Source: a virus
Strand: one strand, 5' to 3'
Virus record (IMG/VR): IMGVR_UViG_3300037258_000125
Span: 1 to 64,000 of that record
DNA: 64,000 nt
A program made the translations under genes and the position numbers. A model generated the notes under the pieces. The model saw only the letters and a list, made by a program, of their open reading frames with translations, was not told the DNA's origin and did not search any database. Position 1 is the stretch's first letter. Each line of letters starts with the position of its first letter. Below, one piece after another: positions 1 through 8,414 of the stretch.

Positions 1-195
1 ATTCAGAAAGCGCTCACTGCATTCTTCGCTGGCAACAACGCAGAGTACTTCCAGTACCTATATGACGGCACCAACGGTCAATCCGGTCAAGGTGTCATCA
101 CTGATATCACACTGACTGGCGGTCTCGACGTCATGAACACCTTCGCCATGAAGATCTCTGGCGCCGGTGCAACGACTGCTGTGGGTACGGGCTAA
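1..195 (+). CDS. Major tail (tube) protein, C-terminal 64 codons
   Basis: The first reading frame is open from the window edge to TAA at 193-195, giving the C-terminal 64 residues of a protein whose start lies outside. The piece has a beta-rich, Gly/Thr-rich character (GVITDITLTGGLDVMNTF, then GAGATTAVGTG), as in tail tube proteins. It sits directly upstream of the gpG-like chaperone and the tape measure gene, which is the standard position of the major tail protein in lambda-like tails. The function is inferred mainly from this order. It would polymerise around the tape measure protein to form the tail tube. Confidence 0.6.
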   Translation: MQKALTAFFAGNNAEYFQYLYDGTNGQSGQGVITDITLTGGLDVMNTFAMKISGAGATTAVGTG

Positions 196-242
196 CCACT
201 CCAGATCTGTAGCCCAATAGGACACAAACCCGGGAGGTTATT

Positions 243-620
243 ATGTCCGAACTAAGAGATAAGTTGCGAGCCAAAGTGCTCGCAACTCGTACTCCCACTA
301 CCAAGATCATCAAGTTCTTTGGCGAGAACATCGAGATTCGCCAACCGAACCTTGCTGCAATCTTGGAGGCACGTGATTCGACAGAACGTGAATCGGCGCT
401 CATCAACATTCTCATGATGTACGCCTACGTCCCGGGAACGGACGAGAAGATCTTTGAGGAGGCCGACAAGGATTCGTTGTTGGCACTTCCGTTCGGCGGT
501 GATTTCGTTGCATTGACTGAGGCAATGCAGGAGCTCACCAACGTAAATTTTCTCGATCGAGAGCCCATCTCAGGAACGACGGAGTCAGGTTCTTCATCCT
601 CCGAGTCGCCTGGGAGCTAG
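243..620 (+). CDS. Tail assembly chaperone (lambda gpG-like)
   Basis: The 125-residue product starts at ATG 243 behind a strong GGGAGG ribosome site. It resembles short tail assembly chaperones that bind the tape measure protein before tube polymerisation: a charged N-terminus, an ExRQPNLAAILEA segment and an acidic middle, ending in a low-complexity Ser/Glu tail. The tail (SGSSSSESPGS) is what frame 0 gives when no frameshift occurs. A second frame (-1) continues to 718 and encodes a gpT-like domain, so this gene and its frameshift product replace lambda G and GT. Position between tail tube and tape measure supports the call. Confidence 0.8.
   Translation: MSELRDKLRAKVLATRTPTTKIIKFFGENIEIRQPNLAAILEARDSTERESALINILMMYAYVPGTDEKIFEEADKDSLLALPFGGDFVALTEAMQELTNVNFLDREPISGTTESGSSSSESPGS
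545..551 (+). promoter_or_regulatory. -1 ribosomal frameshift slippery heptamer AAATTTT
   Basis: In the gpG frame the ribosome reads GTA AAT TTT, so the heptamer is A AAT TTT (X XXY YYZ), a classical tandem-slippage site. Slipping back one base yields AAA TTT and enters the frame that stays open to TAA at 716-718. Lambda and most siphoviruses make gpGT this way. The match of heptamer, frame and downstream conserved gpT-like segment makes the assignment strong, although slippage efficiency cannot be judged from sequence. Confidence 0.8.
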
Positions 621-718
621 GACTCTCCGAACAAGCGGTTCTTAGTATGCCTCGTGACGAGTTCGAACGTTGGGGAGCATTCTTCGAGTTAGTGGACGAA
701 GCTAGGAAGAAGCGTTAA
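551..718 (+). CDS. gpT-like extension of gpGT (-1 frameshift product)
   Basis: This frame has no start of its own and is reached by -1 slippage at 545-551 within the gpG gene. It encodes about 55 residues, including FFILRVAWELGLSEQ and MPRDEFERWGAFFEL, closely resembling the C-terminal part of tail assembly chaperones of the gpT/DUF4035 kind. The fusion product joins residues 1-103 of gpG to this domain, about 158 residues in total. In lambda a minor amount of gpGT bridges the tape measure and the tube protein. It ends 20 bases before the tape measure start. Confidence 0.78.
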   Translation, partial: SRSRAHLRNDGVRFFILRVAWELGLSEQAVLSMPRDEFERWGAFFELVDEARKKR

Positions 719-738
719 CACGGCAATTCGGGGCCAAG

Positions 739-3657
739 ATGGCAAGTGGCGGTACCATCAATTTAGGCGATATCGTCTGGGGTCTTGGTCCCGATACTAC
801 CAAGTTACGCGCAGCTTTGAGTGCGATCTTGGACTTTGGCGAAGCTACGGAACGTGCAGCTGACTCTGCTGAAGACGGAGCAAAGAAAACGGAAGCTGCT
901 TTTAGAAAGCAAGAAGCTGCTATCGTCTCTGCACAGATGAAGATGATGCAGTTCAATGCAGCAGCCAGAAACGCTGGTGCTCCCGTTGCAGTTACCAATC
1001 AGTCAACCCTCGCATTCAAAGAGCTCTCTAACCAGATGGTTATGGGAGAGCTAACGCAACTCCAGTTCAATCGTGCTCAGCAACGTTTCAGTACTGAGAT
1101 GTTGCGATCTAAGATGGCTCTAACTGATTTCAAGTCAGGTATTGGACCAGCTGCTGCAGAAGCTGCAGGATTTGCGGGGGTCTTATCACAGTTAGCGAAA
1201 GCTGCTCAGCTTACTACGGGACCCTTGTCAGGTGTGGCATATAGGATGTCAACCCTATCCCAGTTAATGTCTGACAATACATTACACCTTGCATTGATGG
1301 TTGGTGGAATTGCTGCTGCGGCCTTTGCGTTCACGAAGCTTTCAGAGTCAGCTGTACATGCCGAAGAGGGTCTTCTGCGTACAAGAATGCAGCTCTTTGC
1401 GCTATCCAATTCGACTGCTATTGCTCAGTCGGATATGAAATACACTATGGACGTTGCGCAACAGTTCGGCGAAAGCTTTGAAAATATTGCCTCTCACTTT
1501 GCCAAGATCGAACTAGCTGCACGTGGATCTTCCATTGAGGGTGCCAAAGTACGAGATATGTTCAAGGACATTATTTCGTACTCTTCCAATATGGCTCAGA
1601 CACAAGATGAGCTTGGAGGGCAGTTGAACCATGTAACTGAGATGCTCACGCGTCAAAGGTTGCAGTGGCGAGATCTTCGTGGCTTCTTATCAACGGAATA
1701 TCCTGGAGCGCTTCGCATAGCTGCTCAGGCTATGAATATGACTGTTGGTGATTTCGATCGTGCATTGAAGCGCGGTGATATCATTGCAGCGGATTTCTTG
1801 CCGAGGTTCTTCAAGTCTATCAACCAGGCTCGGGGATTTGATCCTTCAAAGACTGTTGACAATCTGTTCTCATCCCAACAGAACCTTGGGAATGCTGCTC
1901 TAAGGATGAACAATGCACTGAACCAGACGCTTGGGCTCTCGGATTCGTATAAGTCAGCCCTTGATAGAATTGCTGGTGCTTTCGATTTCCTTGCTGATCA
2001 TATGGATACCTCTATCAAGGTGATCGGTACCGTTGCTGGTGCTTTCGCTGGGCTCTTCTTACGAGGATCTGTTGTATCAGGAATCACTGCCGTTATTGGA
2101 GCTGTTACAAGTCTTATCGGTTCAATGAGAACTCTCGGTGTAGTTACAGCTATTGTTGAAGCGTTAATGAATCCTGCTATGTGGATTAACATTGCAGCAG
2201 CAGTCGCTGGTGGTGCAATCGCTTGGGCCCTATTTGACAATATCGTGTCCACAAATAAGGACAATCTTATTGGGGCTTTGCCCTCTCTCAAAGCATTTAA
2301 CGATGCTTACGAGAAGACGAGTACAGCAGCCTCTTCCGCAACCAAAGAGTTGCTTGCTAATGCCAATGCTACCCTTCAAAAGGCTCAAGCTGATCTTGTA
2401 GCAGCGCAAGCTGCAAATCTATTCAATGGTGCTCTAGACCCTGAGATGAAAGATACAGGGAAGAAAGTTGCTAAGACTCTATGGGAATCTTTCACTGATG
2501 CTCTGAAGGCATTCGGTACTGCTCCTGGTGATTCTGCTGCAACAGAGAGCGGCGTTAAAACATTCATTGATGCGACTGCAAAAGCTGCGACTGAACGGAT
2601 CACAGCAGCGAAGGACGCAATCCTTAAGCTTCAGGCAGAGATTGCGCGTGGACAAAAGAATCTCAATGATCAGCTCTCTAAGGAGTCTAAGGCAAAGAAT
2701 ACAGGGCTTGAAGAGACTGATCAGCAGAAGCGTATGCGCCTTGCGATGAAGGAGATGTCTCAGTTCATCAACGAATCTAACGCTCAATACAATGCAATGC
2801 AAGAAGGTCCGAAGGCTCTTCAGGATGCTATGGAGAAGATCCAGCTTGAGAAGACGATCGAAGGGTGGCGTGACAAATTAGAGCGCGCAGGATTCACTGC
2901 GACTGAAGTTGACGCTAAGATGAAAGTGCTCACGGCAACAATTGTTCGGTTGCGTGACGCTCAACTGTTCGATAAGCAGTTTGTATTCATCGGCAAGGTC
3001 GTTGCAGATTCGATTGGTAAACTTGGGACAGATTCTGTCAACAAGTTTGTTGATGCCTTGAACAATGGTTCGCTCAAGTCACTCAAGTTCCGTGACTTCG
3101 TCGTCGGTGCTCTCGGCGATGTTGAAAAGAAGATCATGGAACTTGCTATCCTGAATCCAATCTTGAACTCCTTGTTTGGTGGCACAAACCAAACGTTGTC
3201 GTTTACTTCAGGCGGAACAGGCCTTGGAGGCTTATTCGGTAGGATCTTCGGTGGTGGGAGTATCTTCGGTGGCGCATCAAGTGCTGGATCCGGGATTGGT
3301 GGTGCAGCGAATTTCATGCATGGCGGTTCTAACGCAACCAAGTCAAAGCTCTTCATTGATCCAAGCATTTTCTCTGGTGCTCCCAGACTTCATACTGGAT
3401 TAGCTTCAGATGAGTTCCCTGCAATCCTTCAGGATGGCGAGACTGTAATTCCAAAGGGTGGATCAGCGGGCGGCGGTAGTACAGTTATGATCAATGCTCA
3501 CTATCATGATCATCAGGGATCTGCAGGTAATAATCCAGCCGCACAGAAACAAGGTCTGCAAGCTATGAGACGAGAACTTGAATCTCTCATAGATGGTCGA
3601 CTGATCGAAGCGCGTCGTACGGGAGGTATTTACAATAGGCTTGGGAGTACAGTTTAA
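739..3657 (+). CDS. Tape measure protein
   Basis: The 972-residue product is the longest tail gene and follows the gpG/gpGT pair. It sets tail length and is ejected during DNA delivery. Residues about 60-250 hold Ala-rich helices, and the 190-215 and 430-500 regions contain hydrophobic stretches typical of tape measures (for example MVGGIAAAAFAFTKL). A 'tape measure domain'-like segment (around residues 225-375, with QWRDLRGFLSTEYPGALRI) resembles the lambda gpH N-terminal domain. The C-terminus carries Gly-rich spacers and a HTGLASDEFPAILQDGE motif found at the end of lambda H-like proteins. The start has only a weak GGGG ribosome site. The stop overlaps the next start (TAATG). Confidence 0.9.
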   Translation: MASGGTINLGDIVWGLGPDTTKLRAALSAILDFGEATERAADSAEDGAKKTEAAFRKQEAAIVSAQMKMMQFNAAARNAGAPVAVTNQSTLAFKELSNQMVMGELTQLQFNRAQQRFSTEMLRSKMALTDFKSGIGPAAAEAAGFAGVLSQLAKAAQLTTGPLSGVAYRMSTLSQLMSDNTLHLALMVGGIAAAAFAFTKLSESAVHAEEGLLRTRMQLFALSNSTAIAQSDMKYTMDVAQQFGESFENIASHFAKIELAARGSSIEGAKVRDMFKDIISYSSNMAQTQDELGGQLNHVTEMLTRQRLQWRDLRGFLSTEYPGALRIAAQAMNMTVGDFDRALKRGDIIAADFLPRFFKSINQARGFDPSKTVDNLFSSQQNLGNAALRMNNALNQTLGLSDSYKSALDRIAGAFDFLADHMDTSIKVIGTVAGAFAGLFLRGSVVSGITAVIGAVTSLIGSMRTLGVVTAIVEALMNPAMWINIAAAVAGGAIAWALFDNIVSTNKDNLIGALPSLKAFNDAYEKTSTAASSATKELLANANATLQKAQADLVAAQAANLFNGALDPEMKDTGKKVAKTLWESFTDALKAFGTAPGDSAATESGVKTFIDATAKAATERITAAKDAILKLQAEIARGQKNLNDQLSKESKAKNTGLEETDQQKRMRLAMKEMSQFINESNAQYNAMQEGPKALQDAMEKIQLEKTIEGWRDKLERAGFTATEVDAKMKVLTATIVRLRDAQLFDKQFVFIGKVVADSIGKLGTDSVNKFVDALNNGSLKSLKFRDFVVGALGDVEKKIMELAILNPILNSLFGGTNQTLSFTSGGTGLGGLFGRIFGGGSIFGGASSAGSGIGGAANFMHGGSNATKSKLFIDPSIFSGAPRLHTGLASDEFPAILQDGETVIPKGGSAGGGSTVMINAHYHDHQGSAGNNPAAQKQGLQAMRRELESLIDGRLIEARRTGGIYNRLGSTV

Positions 3658-4010
3658 TGGCGTACCTCACCTTTGTACCTCCGAAAGCTCCCGTGATCGA
3701 TGGATCTCCCATCGAAACGAACGCGCGTAGTCTTGAAGCTATGTTCGGTGACGGGTACGCTCAACGTATGCCTGACGGTATTAACACTATCGTCAAGAAC
3801 ACAACACTCTTTTGGCGTGGTCTTACAATCGCTCAAGCAGCCACGATCGATAGCTTTCTTGCGGGTCAAACAGGAACTGTTCCATTTATATATCAGGTCC
3901 CTGGAGATACAATAGCCCGTCAATGGATCTGCAAAAAGTGGACGACACCCATCAGCGATGGCGTCCTTCTTCAGATGACCGCTGATATAGCTCAGGACTT
4001 CTCACTCTAA
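3657..4010 (+). CDS. Minor tail protein, lambda gpM-like
   Basis: The 117-residue protein starts within the tape measure stop (TAATG coupling). Its motif series (FGDGYAQRMPDGIN, then a Trp-containing FWRGL segment and PFIYQVPGD) fits the phage minor tail family of lambda gpM, a tail-tip component between tube and L. Length matches the family. The following gpL-, gpK-, gpI- and gpJ-like genes in the lambda order support the assignment, although two extra genes separate it from the L homologue. Confidence 0.85.
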   Translation: MAYLTFVPPKAPVIDGSPIETNARSLEAMFGDGYAQRMPDGINTIVKNTTLFWRGLTIAQAATIDSFLAGQTGTVPFIYQVPGDTIARQWICKKWTTPISDGVLLQMTADIAQDFSL

Positions 4011-4023
4011 CCAGGAGGGCCAA

Positions 4024-4455
4024 ATGGCCAAAGGCAATACCTTTATCAACGACTATCTGAAGCTGCTCTTCAATGCGACTGCGATTGCCAACATCGCAGA
4101 CAATGCGGCTTCGTCTCCACTCACCAACCTGTATGTGTCTCTGCACACAGCAGATCCTACAGCTTCAGGTACTCAAACGTCATCTGAAGCCACCTATACG
4201 AGTTATGCTCGTGTAGCTGTTGCTCGTACTACGAGCGGTTGGACAGCAGCGTCTGCTCAATCGACTTCGCCAGTCGCCGCTATCACGTTCCCCGCAGGAA
4301 CTGGTGGTTCGGGTACCGTTACGTACTTCGGTATCGGAACGCTGACTTCAGGTACCGGCAAACTCCTATATTCGGGTACAGTCACCCCGAACATCGTTAC
4401 CGGTAACGGTATCACTCCGCAGTTGACCACCGCAACGACTATCTCTGAGACATAA
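4024..4455 (+). CDS. Tail fibre-type structural protein
   Basis: A 143-residue protein behind a strong GGAGGG site. The N-terminus (NTFINDYLKLLFNATAIANI) followed by NLYVSLHTADPT and YTSYARVAVAR resembles a small beta-rich phage protein family usually annotated as phage tail fibre protein and found near tail tip genes. Thr/Ser/Gly-rich strands dominate the second half. I see no enzymatic motif. It probably decorates the tail or tail tip, and the exact location is unknown. Confidence 0.6.
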   Translation: MAKGNTFINDYLKLLFNATAIANIADNAASSPLTNLYVSLHTADPTASGTQTSSEATYTSYARVAVARTTSGWTAASAQSTSPVAAITFPAGTGGSGTVTYFGIGTLTSGTGKLLYSGTVTPNIVTGNGITPQLTTATTISET

Positions 4456-4469
4456 TAAGGGAGGCTACA

Positions 4470-4691
4470 ATGGCAGACGAGAATCAGGGATCACCTGTTG
4501 AACAGGTGATCTCTTCGGCTGTAGGAATTGCAATCGGATCGAATATATCCGGTGACTCGGGTACAGCAGCTCTTGTTCAAGCTGCTATGACTGAGGCAGT
4601 CAAGAAGGCTCACGAGAACAATATCACCGATCCTGAAGCCATCAAGGCACTTATGATGGATGCTCGAGCCAAGGTTCTTTTGGGCTCGTAG
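4470..4691 (+). CDS. Small conserved tail-cluster protein, unknown
   Basis: A 73-residue product with a strong GGGAGG ribosome site identical in style to other late genes (GGGAGGCTACAATG). It is mostly helical, with a Gly/Ala-rich centre and no cysteine or membrane segment. It lies between a fibre-type protein and the gpL homologue, so a tail role is plausible, but I do not recognise the family. Confidence 0.6.
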   Translation: MADENQGSPVEQVISSAVGIAIGSNISGDSGTAALVQAAMTEAVKKAHENNITDPEAIKALMMDARAKVLLGS

Positions 4692-4713
4692 CAACAGTTA
4701 AGGCTACCTCGCA

Positions 4714-6954
4714 ATGTCTTGGGTTGAAACTGATCTAGGTAGTAATAGTAATACCTCCGGCGCTACGCTGGGGCTTTCTGTTGCCAGCATTCTCGCTGTA
4801 GGTACATTAGTCGTAATTGGCGTTGGAGACAAATCAGTTGCTTCATCTGGAGGATCATTAACAGATAGTCAAGGTAATACTTATACATCCATTGTAGCAG
4901 GCGTTATTGGATCCTCTACTCACGGGTTTGGGCAGGTCTTCTATTCGATCCTCACTACAGCTCTAACGACCCTTGATACATTTACGTATACAAAGCAGAC
5001 TAGTGGCGCTGTCGCTAGCATGTCCGCTATGGCGGCGACGGGAGGTTTATCGTCAAGTGACTTAGATTCTTCGGTAACTGTTACAGGGACCGTTTCATCT
5101 GGGGCTTCACTCTCGGTTACCACAGGAACGCCTTCAGTTGCTGGTGATCTTCTCGTTGCATTCGCAATAGCATCACGAGGTAGTTCACTATCTGCTGTAA
5201 CTCCAGATCCAAGTCATGGATGGATATTTCCACCCCTTGACGCTGTACAATCTGGTACCGCAGGTACTGATATATCCAGTGCCGGCGCTTATCAGGTTAA
5301 TGCGGGGACATCCACCACGGTTTGGGCAGTATCTACGTCTAATAGCGGTCAATTAGTATCGTTTGTAGTTGGCTTCAAAGTTAGTACTAGCACAGTTACG
5401 ACAGGTGCTGGTTCATCTGCTGGTACCGGTTCAGCAACTGCAGTAGGGTCGAGTATCGCAGCAGCAGTTGGTGTAGCCGCAGGTGGTGGTAGCTCAACTG
5501 CAGTAAGTAAGAGTACTGCTACCGCTACAGGTGTTTCGGCTGGTGCAGGATCCCCTGTAGCGGTTGGTAAGAGTACAGCTGCATCAGTAGGTACATCATC
5601 TGGTGCAGCAAATGTATCAGCCGCTGGTACAGGAATTATTCCTGCAGTAGGTATTTCAGCTGGTAGCTCATCTGCATCTAGTGCCGGTATTGATGCATCG
5701 ATTGGTACAGGTACTATCGCTGGTTCAGGAACAGCCACTGCAGTAGCACAGAGTACAGCTGTTGCTGTAGGTATAGCCGCTGGTGCAGCAACTGTATCAG
5801 GCGTAGATTCAAGTGTAGCTGCATCGGTTGGTGTATCTGCTGGTGCTGCTTCTACATCAGGAGTTGCTACAGAATTAGCAAAAGCAACTGGTGTTGCATC
5901 AGGTGCTGGATCCGTAGCTGCCATAGGACTTGAATTAGCTAGTGCTACTGGTGTTGCTACTGGTGCTGGCTCAGCTGCTGGTGTCATTCAGAGTACTGCA
6001 AGATCAGTAGCAACTGCAACAGGCGCAGCTATTGTCTCTGGTGTGCTCGCTACAACGGCTGCATCAACTGGTGTTGCTGCGGGAGCAGGGCATACTTCTG
6101 GTACGGATTCAGAAATAGCAGCAGCTGTTGGTATCGCAACAGGTGGAGGTACTACAAGCGCTGCGGGATTATCATATGCGGCGGCGGTAGCAGCTGCTGT
6201 CGGTGGCGGTATTGCAATCGGCTCTGGAGCATTTACATCTCCATGGCCAAGACTTGCCGCTATGGCGCAGAGTCTTTCACCTGATACACTTGTCGAACTA
6301 ATTACCATTGATGCGACAGGTATTGGCGGGGACGTATTTCACTTCGCGCCGTATCCAATAGATCAACCGTCTCCTGGAGATATCCTATTCGGAGGTGTAG
6401 TGTACACTGCTATACCAATGCAGATCTCTGGATTTGTATCTGATTCGCAAGGTACGTTACCTCAACCCGTATTACAAGTCTCGAATATCGGCGGCGTATT
6501 CTCTGCAGCGATTATGGATCATGACGATTTCAAAGGCGCGATCGTCACAAGAATACGTACATACAAACGGTATCTCGACAATGGTGATACCCCAGATCCG
6601 ACTGTGTTCATGGCTCCCGATGTGTACCTGATCGATCAAAAGACTGCAGAGGATAACGTACACGTAGAATTCAAGCTCGCTGCAGCACTCGATCAACAAG
6701 GGATTCAGCTACCTCTTGGTATGGTGCTCAAACGTACTTGTACCTTGATTTATCGCCTGTATGACGGAGAACCATTCAATTATACAGAAGCAACATGCCC
6801 CTACACAGGTAGTGCATGTTTCACAGAGGATGGTGTTGCAACTGATGATACGTCACAGGATCAATGTGGACGTCTCGTATCCGATTGTGCTCTTAGATTC
6901 GGTGCAGGCAATCCTCTACCAACTTCTGCATTCCCTGGCGTATCGGAGTCGTAG
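4714..6954 (+). CDS. Enlarged tail tip protein: adhesin-like N-half, repeats, gpL-like C-half
   Basis: The 746-residue product is three times the size of lambda gpL. Residues about 1-230 form a beta-rich domain (SWVETDLGSNSNTSG, GGSLTDSQGNTYTSIVAG) like N-domains of phage and bacterial adhesins. Residues about 230-510 are imperfect 20-25-residue repeats of Ala, Gly, Ser, Thr and Val (units such as TAVGSSIAAAVGVAAGGG). Residues about 520-746 match the gpL/DUF2163 tail-tip family: LVELITIDA, MQISGF, and a Cys-rich end (TCTLIYR, CPYTGSAC, CGRLVSDC, LRFG). In lambda gpL such cysteines bind a 4Fe-4S cluster. It should sit at the tail tip and may itself contact the host. Confidence 0.85.
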   Translation: MSWVETDLGSNSNTSGATLGLSVASILAVGTLVVIGVGDKSVASSGGSLTDSQGNTYTSIVAGVIGSSTHGFGQVFYSILTTALTTLDTFTYTKQTSGAVASMSAMAATGGLSSSDLDSSVTVTGTVSSGASLSVTTGTPSVAGDLLVAFAIASRGSSLSAVTPDPSHGWIFPPLDAVQSGTAGTDISSAGAYQVNAGTSTTVWAVSTSNSGQLVSFVVGFKVSTSTVTTGAGSSAGTGSATAVGSSIAAAVGVAAGGGSSTAVSKSTATATGVSAGAGSPVAVGKSTAASVGTSSGAANVSAAGTGIIPAVGISAGSSSASSAGIDASIGTGTIAGSGTATAVAQSTAVAVGIAAGAATVSGVDSSVAASVGVSAGAASTSGVATELAKATGVASGAGSVAAIGLELASATGVATGAGSAAGVIQSTARSVATATGAAIVSGVLATTAASTGVAAGAGHTSGTDSEIAAAVGIATGGGTTSAAGLSYAAAVAAAVGGGIAIGSGAFTSPWPRLAAMAQSLSPDTLVELITIDATGIGGDVFHFAPYPIDQPSPGDILFGGVVYTAIPMQISGFVSDSQGTLPQPVLQVSNIGGVFSAAIMDHDDFKGAIVTRIRTYKRYLDNGDTPDPTVFMAPDVYLIDQKTAEDNVHVEFKLAAALDQQGIQLPLGMVLKRTCTLIYRLYDGEPFNYTEATCPYTGSACFTEDGVATDDTSQDQCGRLVSDCALRFGAGNPLPTSAFPGVSES

Positions 6955-6955
6955 T

Positions 6956-7675
6956 ATGGACAAAAGTATGATCATTCCCACGCTACTTCCTGTTGCGATG
7001 CTTGATATCAAATCGCATGCGGTCAGTGTTTGGCCTTTCGAATGCTGTGGTGTCATCATTGATGGTATGTTCCATAGCAAGAAGAATAATAGCCCTGAAC
7101 CTCTCACGTCATACTTAATTGACCCAAGTGAATGGTCAGATGATATTGAGGCTGTTATTCATTCCCATCCTGATGTAACAGATGTGATTCCATCTGCTAG
7201 TGATATGGAGTACCAGCAACAGTGCGGTGTTCCATTTGGTATCATTCCCGTAAAGCAGGGATGGACTGGTGAGATGCGTTGGATTGGAGACTACACACTC
7301 AATCTACCTTTGAAGGGCAGGCAATCGATCCATGGGATCACAGATTGCTATGCACTCATTCGTGCATATTACTGGCAGACACGAAAGGTACTCCTGAAAG
7401 AGGTTCCAAGGGATTGGGATTGGTGGTATCAAGATATACCGAACCTGTATCTGTCTAACTTCAAAGCATTGGGGTTCGAAGAGATTCACGACAATATGCA
7501 AGTCGGTGATGTGCATCTGATGAAGCTGCTCCCGAATACTAAGGGTCCTCATCATGCGGGTGTCGTCACCGAAAAAGGGCTTATGCTACATCATTGGGGT
7601 TCAAGTCTTAGCTGCGAGATTCCATTGGGGCCTTGGCTAACCAGAACAACGAATAGGATGCGCTATGTTGGATAG
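6956..7675 (+). CDS. Tail tip assembly protein, lambda gpK-like (JAMM plus NlpC/P60)
   Basis: Starting at ATG 6956, one base after the upstream stop, the product is 239 residues. The N-terminal half has a JAB1/MPN-type metallopeptidase signature: FECCGVIID, then HSHPDVTDVIPSASD, giving the HxH...SxxD metal ligands. The C-terminal half is an NlpC/P60 cysteine peptidase, with Cys in GITDCYALIRAYYW and His in GPHHAGVV. This two-domain layout is that of lambda gpK, which processes or helps assemble the tail tip. The longer open frame upstream overlaps the L gene and is not needed. Confidence 0.88.
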   Translation: MDKSMIIPTLLPVAMLDIKSHAVSVWPFECCGVIIDGMFHSKKNNSPEPLTSYLIDPSEWSDDIEAVIHSHPDVTDVIPSASDMEYQQQCGVPFGIIPVKQGWTGEMRWIGDYTLNLPLKGRQSIHGITDCYALIRAYYWQTRKVLLKEVPRDWDWWYQDIPNLYLSNFKALGFEEIHDNMQVGDVHLMKLLPNTKGPHHAGVVTEKGLMLHHWGSSLSCEIPLGPWLTRTTNRMRYVG

Positions 7676-8414
7676 AGCACCGGTTCCAGTTATGAAGCAA
7701 TCTACTACGTTGCGCATCATTCCAATGATCGCACCAAATAGGCTTCGCAAGATCTATCTCTCGGGACGTCTCGGCAAACGTTTCGGTAAAGTCTTTACAT
7801 TAGCTGTAGAGACTCCTGCGGAAGCTGTACGTGCTCTATCTGTACTCTGTAAAGGGTTTCGCCAAGCAATGCGCGAAGGAGATTATCGTGTTCAACGTAT
7901 CGGTAAGTCCAAGACCGATCTGCCTTTGATTGGGCTCCACATGTTTATCGGTGATGCCGATATACGTATCGTACCTGTAATGGCAGGAGCAAAGAATAGT
8001 GGTGGTTGGTTGATCCTTGCGGGTGTCGCAATCATGGCTGCTGCTATTTTCTTCGCACCGGCAGCACTTGCAGGAGCATCCTCACTCTTTGGTGCTAATA
8101 TGGGTGCAGCTGCATTCTCCATTGGCGGTCTCGCTACCGTGTCATACGGCACCATTGCTAGCATCGGTTTGATGGTTGCTTTGGTTGGTGTCTCTGCACT
8201 CTTGTCTCCGAAGCCGCAAGATCCGATCTCTACTGTCCAAGGTAATACCTTTGCTGCACTAGCTAACGTCAGTGCTCAAGGTGTCCCAGTACCCCTTCTT
8301 TACGGTACATCCTTGGAAGGTTCGATCATTATCTCAGCTGGTATGTTCTCTCTGCAGACTACTCCTGGTGTTCCACCTCCTGAAAGTCCATCCACCTTGG
8401 TCGTAGGCGCATGA
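7665..8414 (+). CDS. Tail tip assembly protein, lambda gpI-like
   Basis: The 249-residue product starts 11 bases inside the K-like gene. Residues about 20-110 (IYLSGRLGKRFGKVFTLAV, then VRALSVLCKGFRQAM) match the N-domain of gpI tail assembly proteins. Two Ala/Gly-rich hydrophobic stretches follow (about residues 112-185), and the C-terminus (QGVPVPLLYGTSLEGS) matches the usual 'PV.YG....GS' ending. It stops within the J gene start (ATGA overlap), as expected for translationally coupled I and J. Confidence 0.88.
   Translation: MLDRAPVPVMKQSTTLRIIPMIAPNRLRKIYLSGRLGKRFGKVFTLAVETPAEAVRALSVLCKGFRQAMREGDYRVQRIGKSKTDLPLIGLHMFIGDADIRIVPVMAGAKNSGGWLILAGVAIMAAAIFFAPAALAGASSLFGANMGAAAFSIGGLATVSYGTIASIGLMVALVGVSALLSPKPQDPISTVQGNTFAALANVSAQGVPVPLLYGTSLEGSIIISAGMFSLQTTPGVPPPESPSTLVVGA

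Noticed and set aside
5349-6308. Two long leftward frames opposite the gpL repeats, and repeat array considered as CRISPR
   Set aside because: They are Ala/Pro/Val-rich antisense images of the Ala/Gly/Ser coding repeats. The repeats are unequal, codon-phased and without spacers, so not CRISPR.
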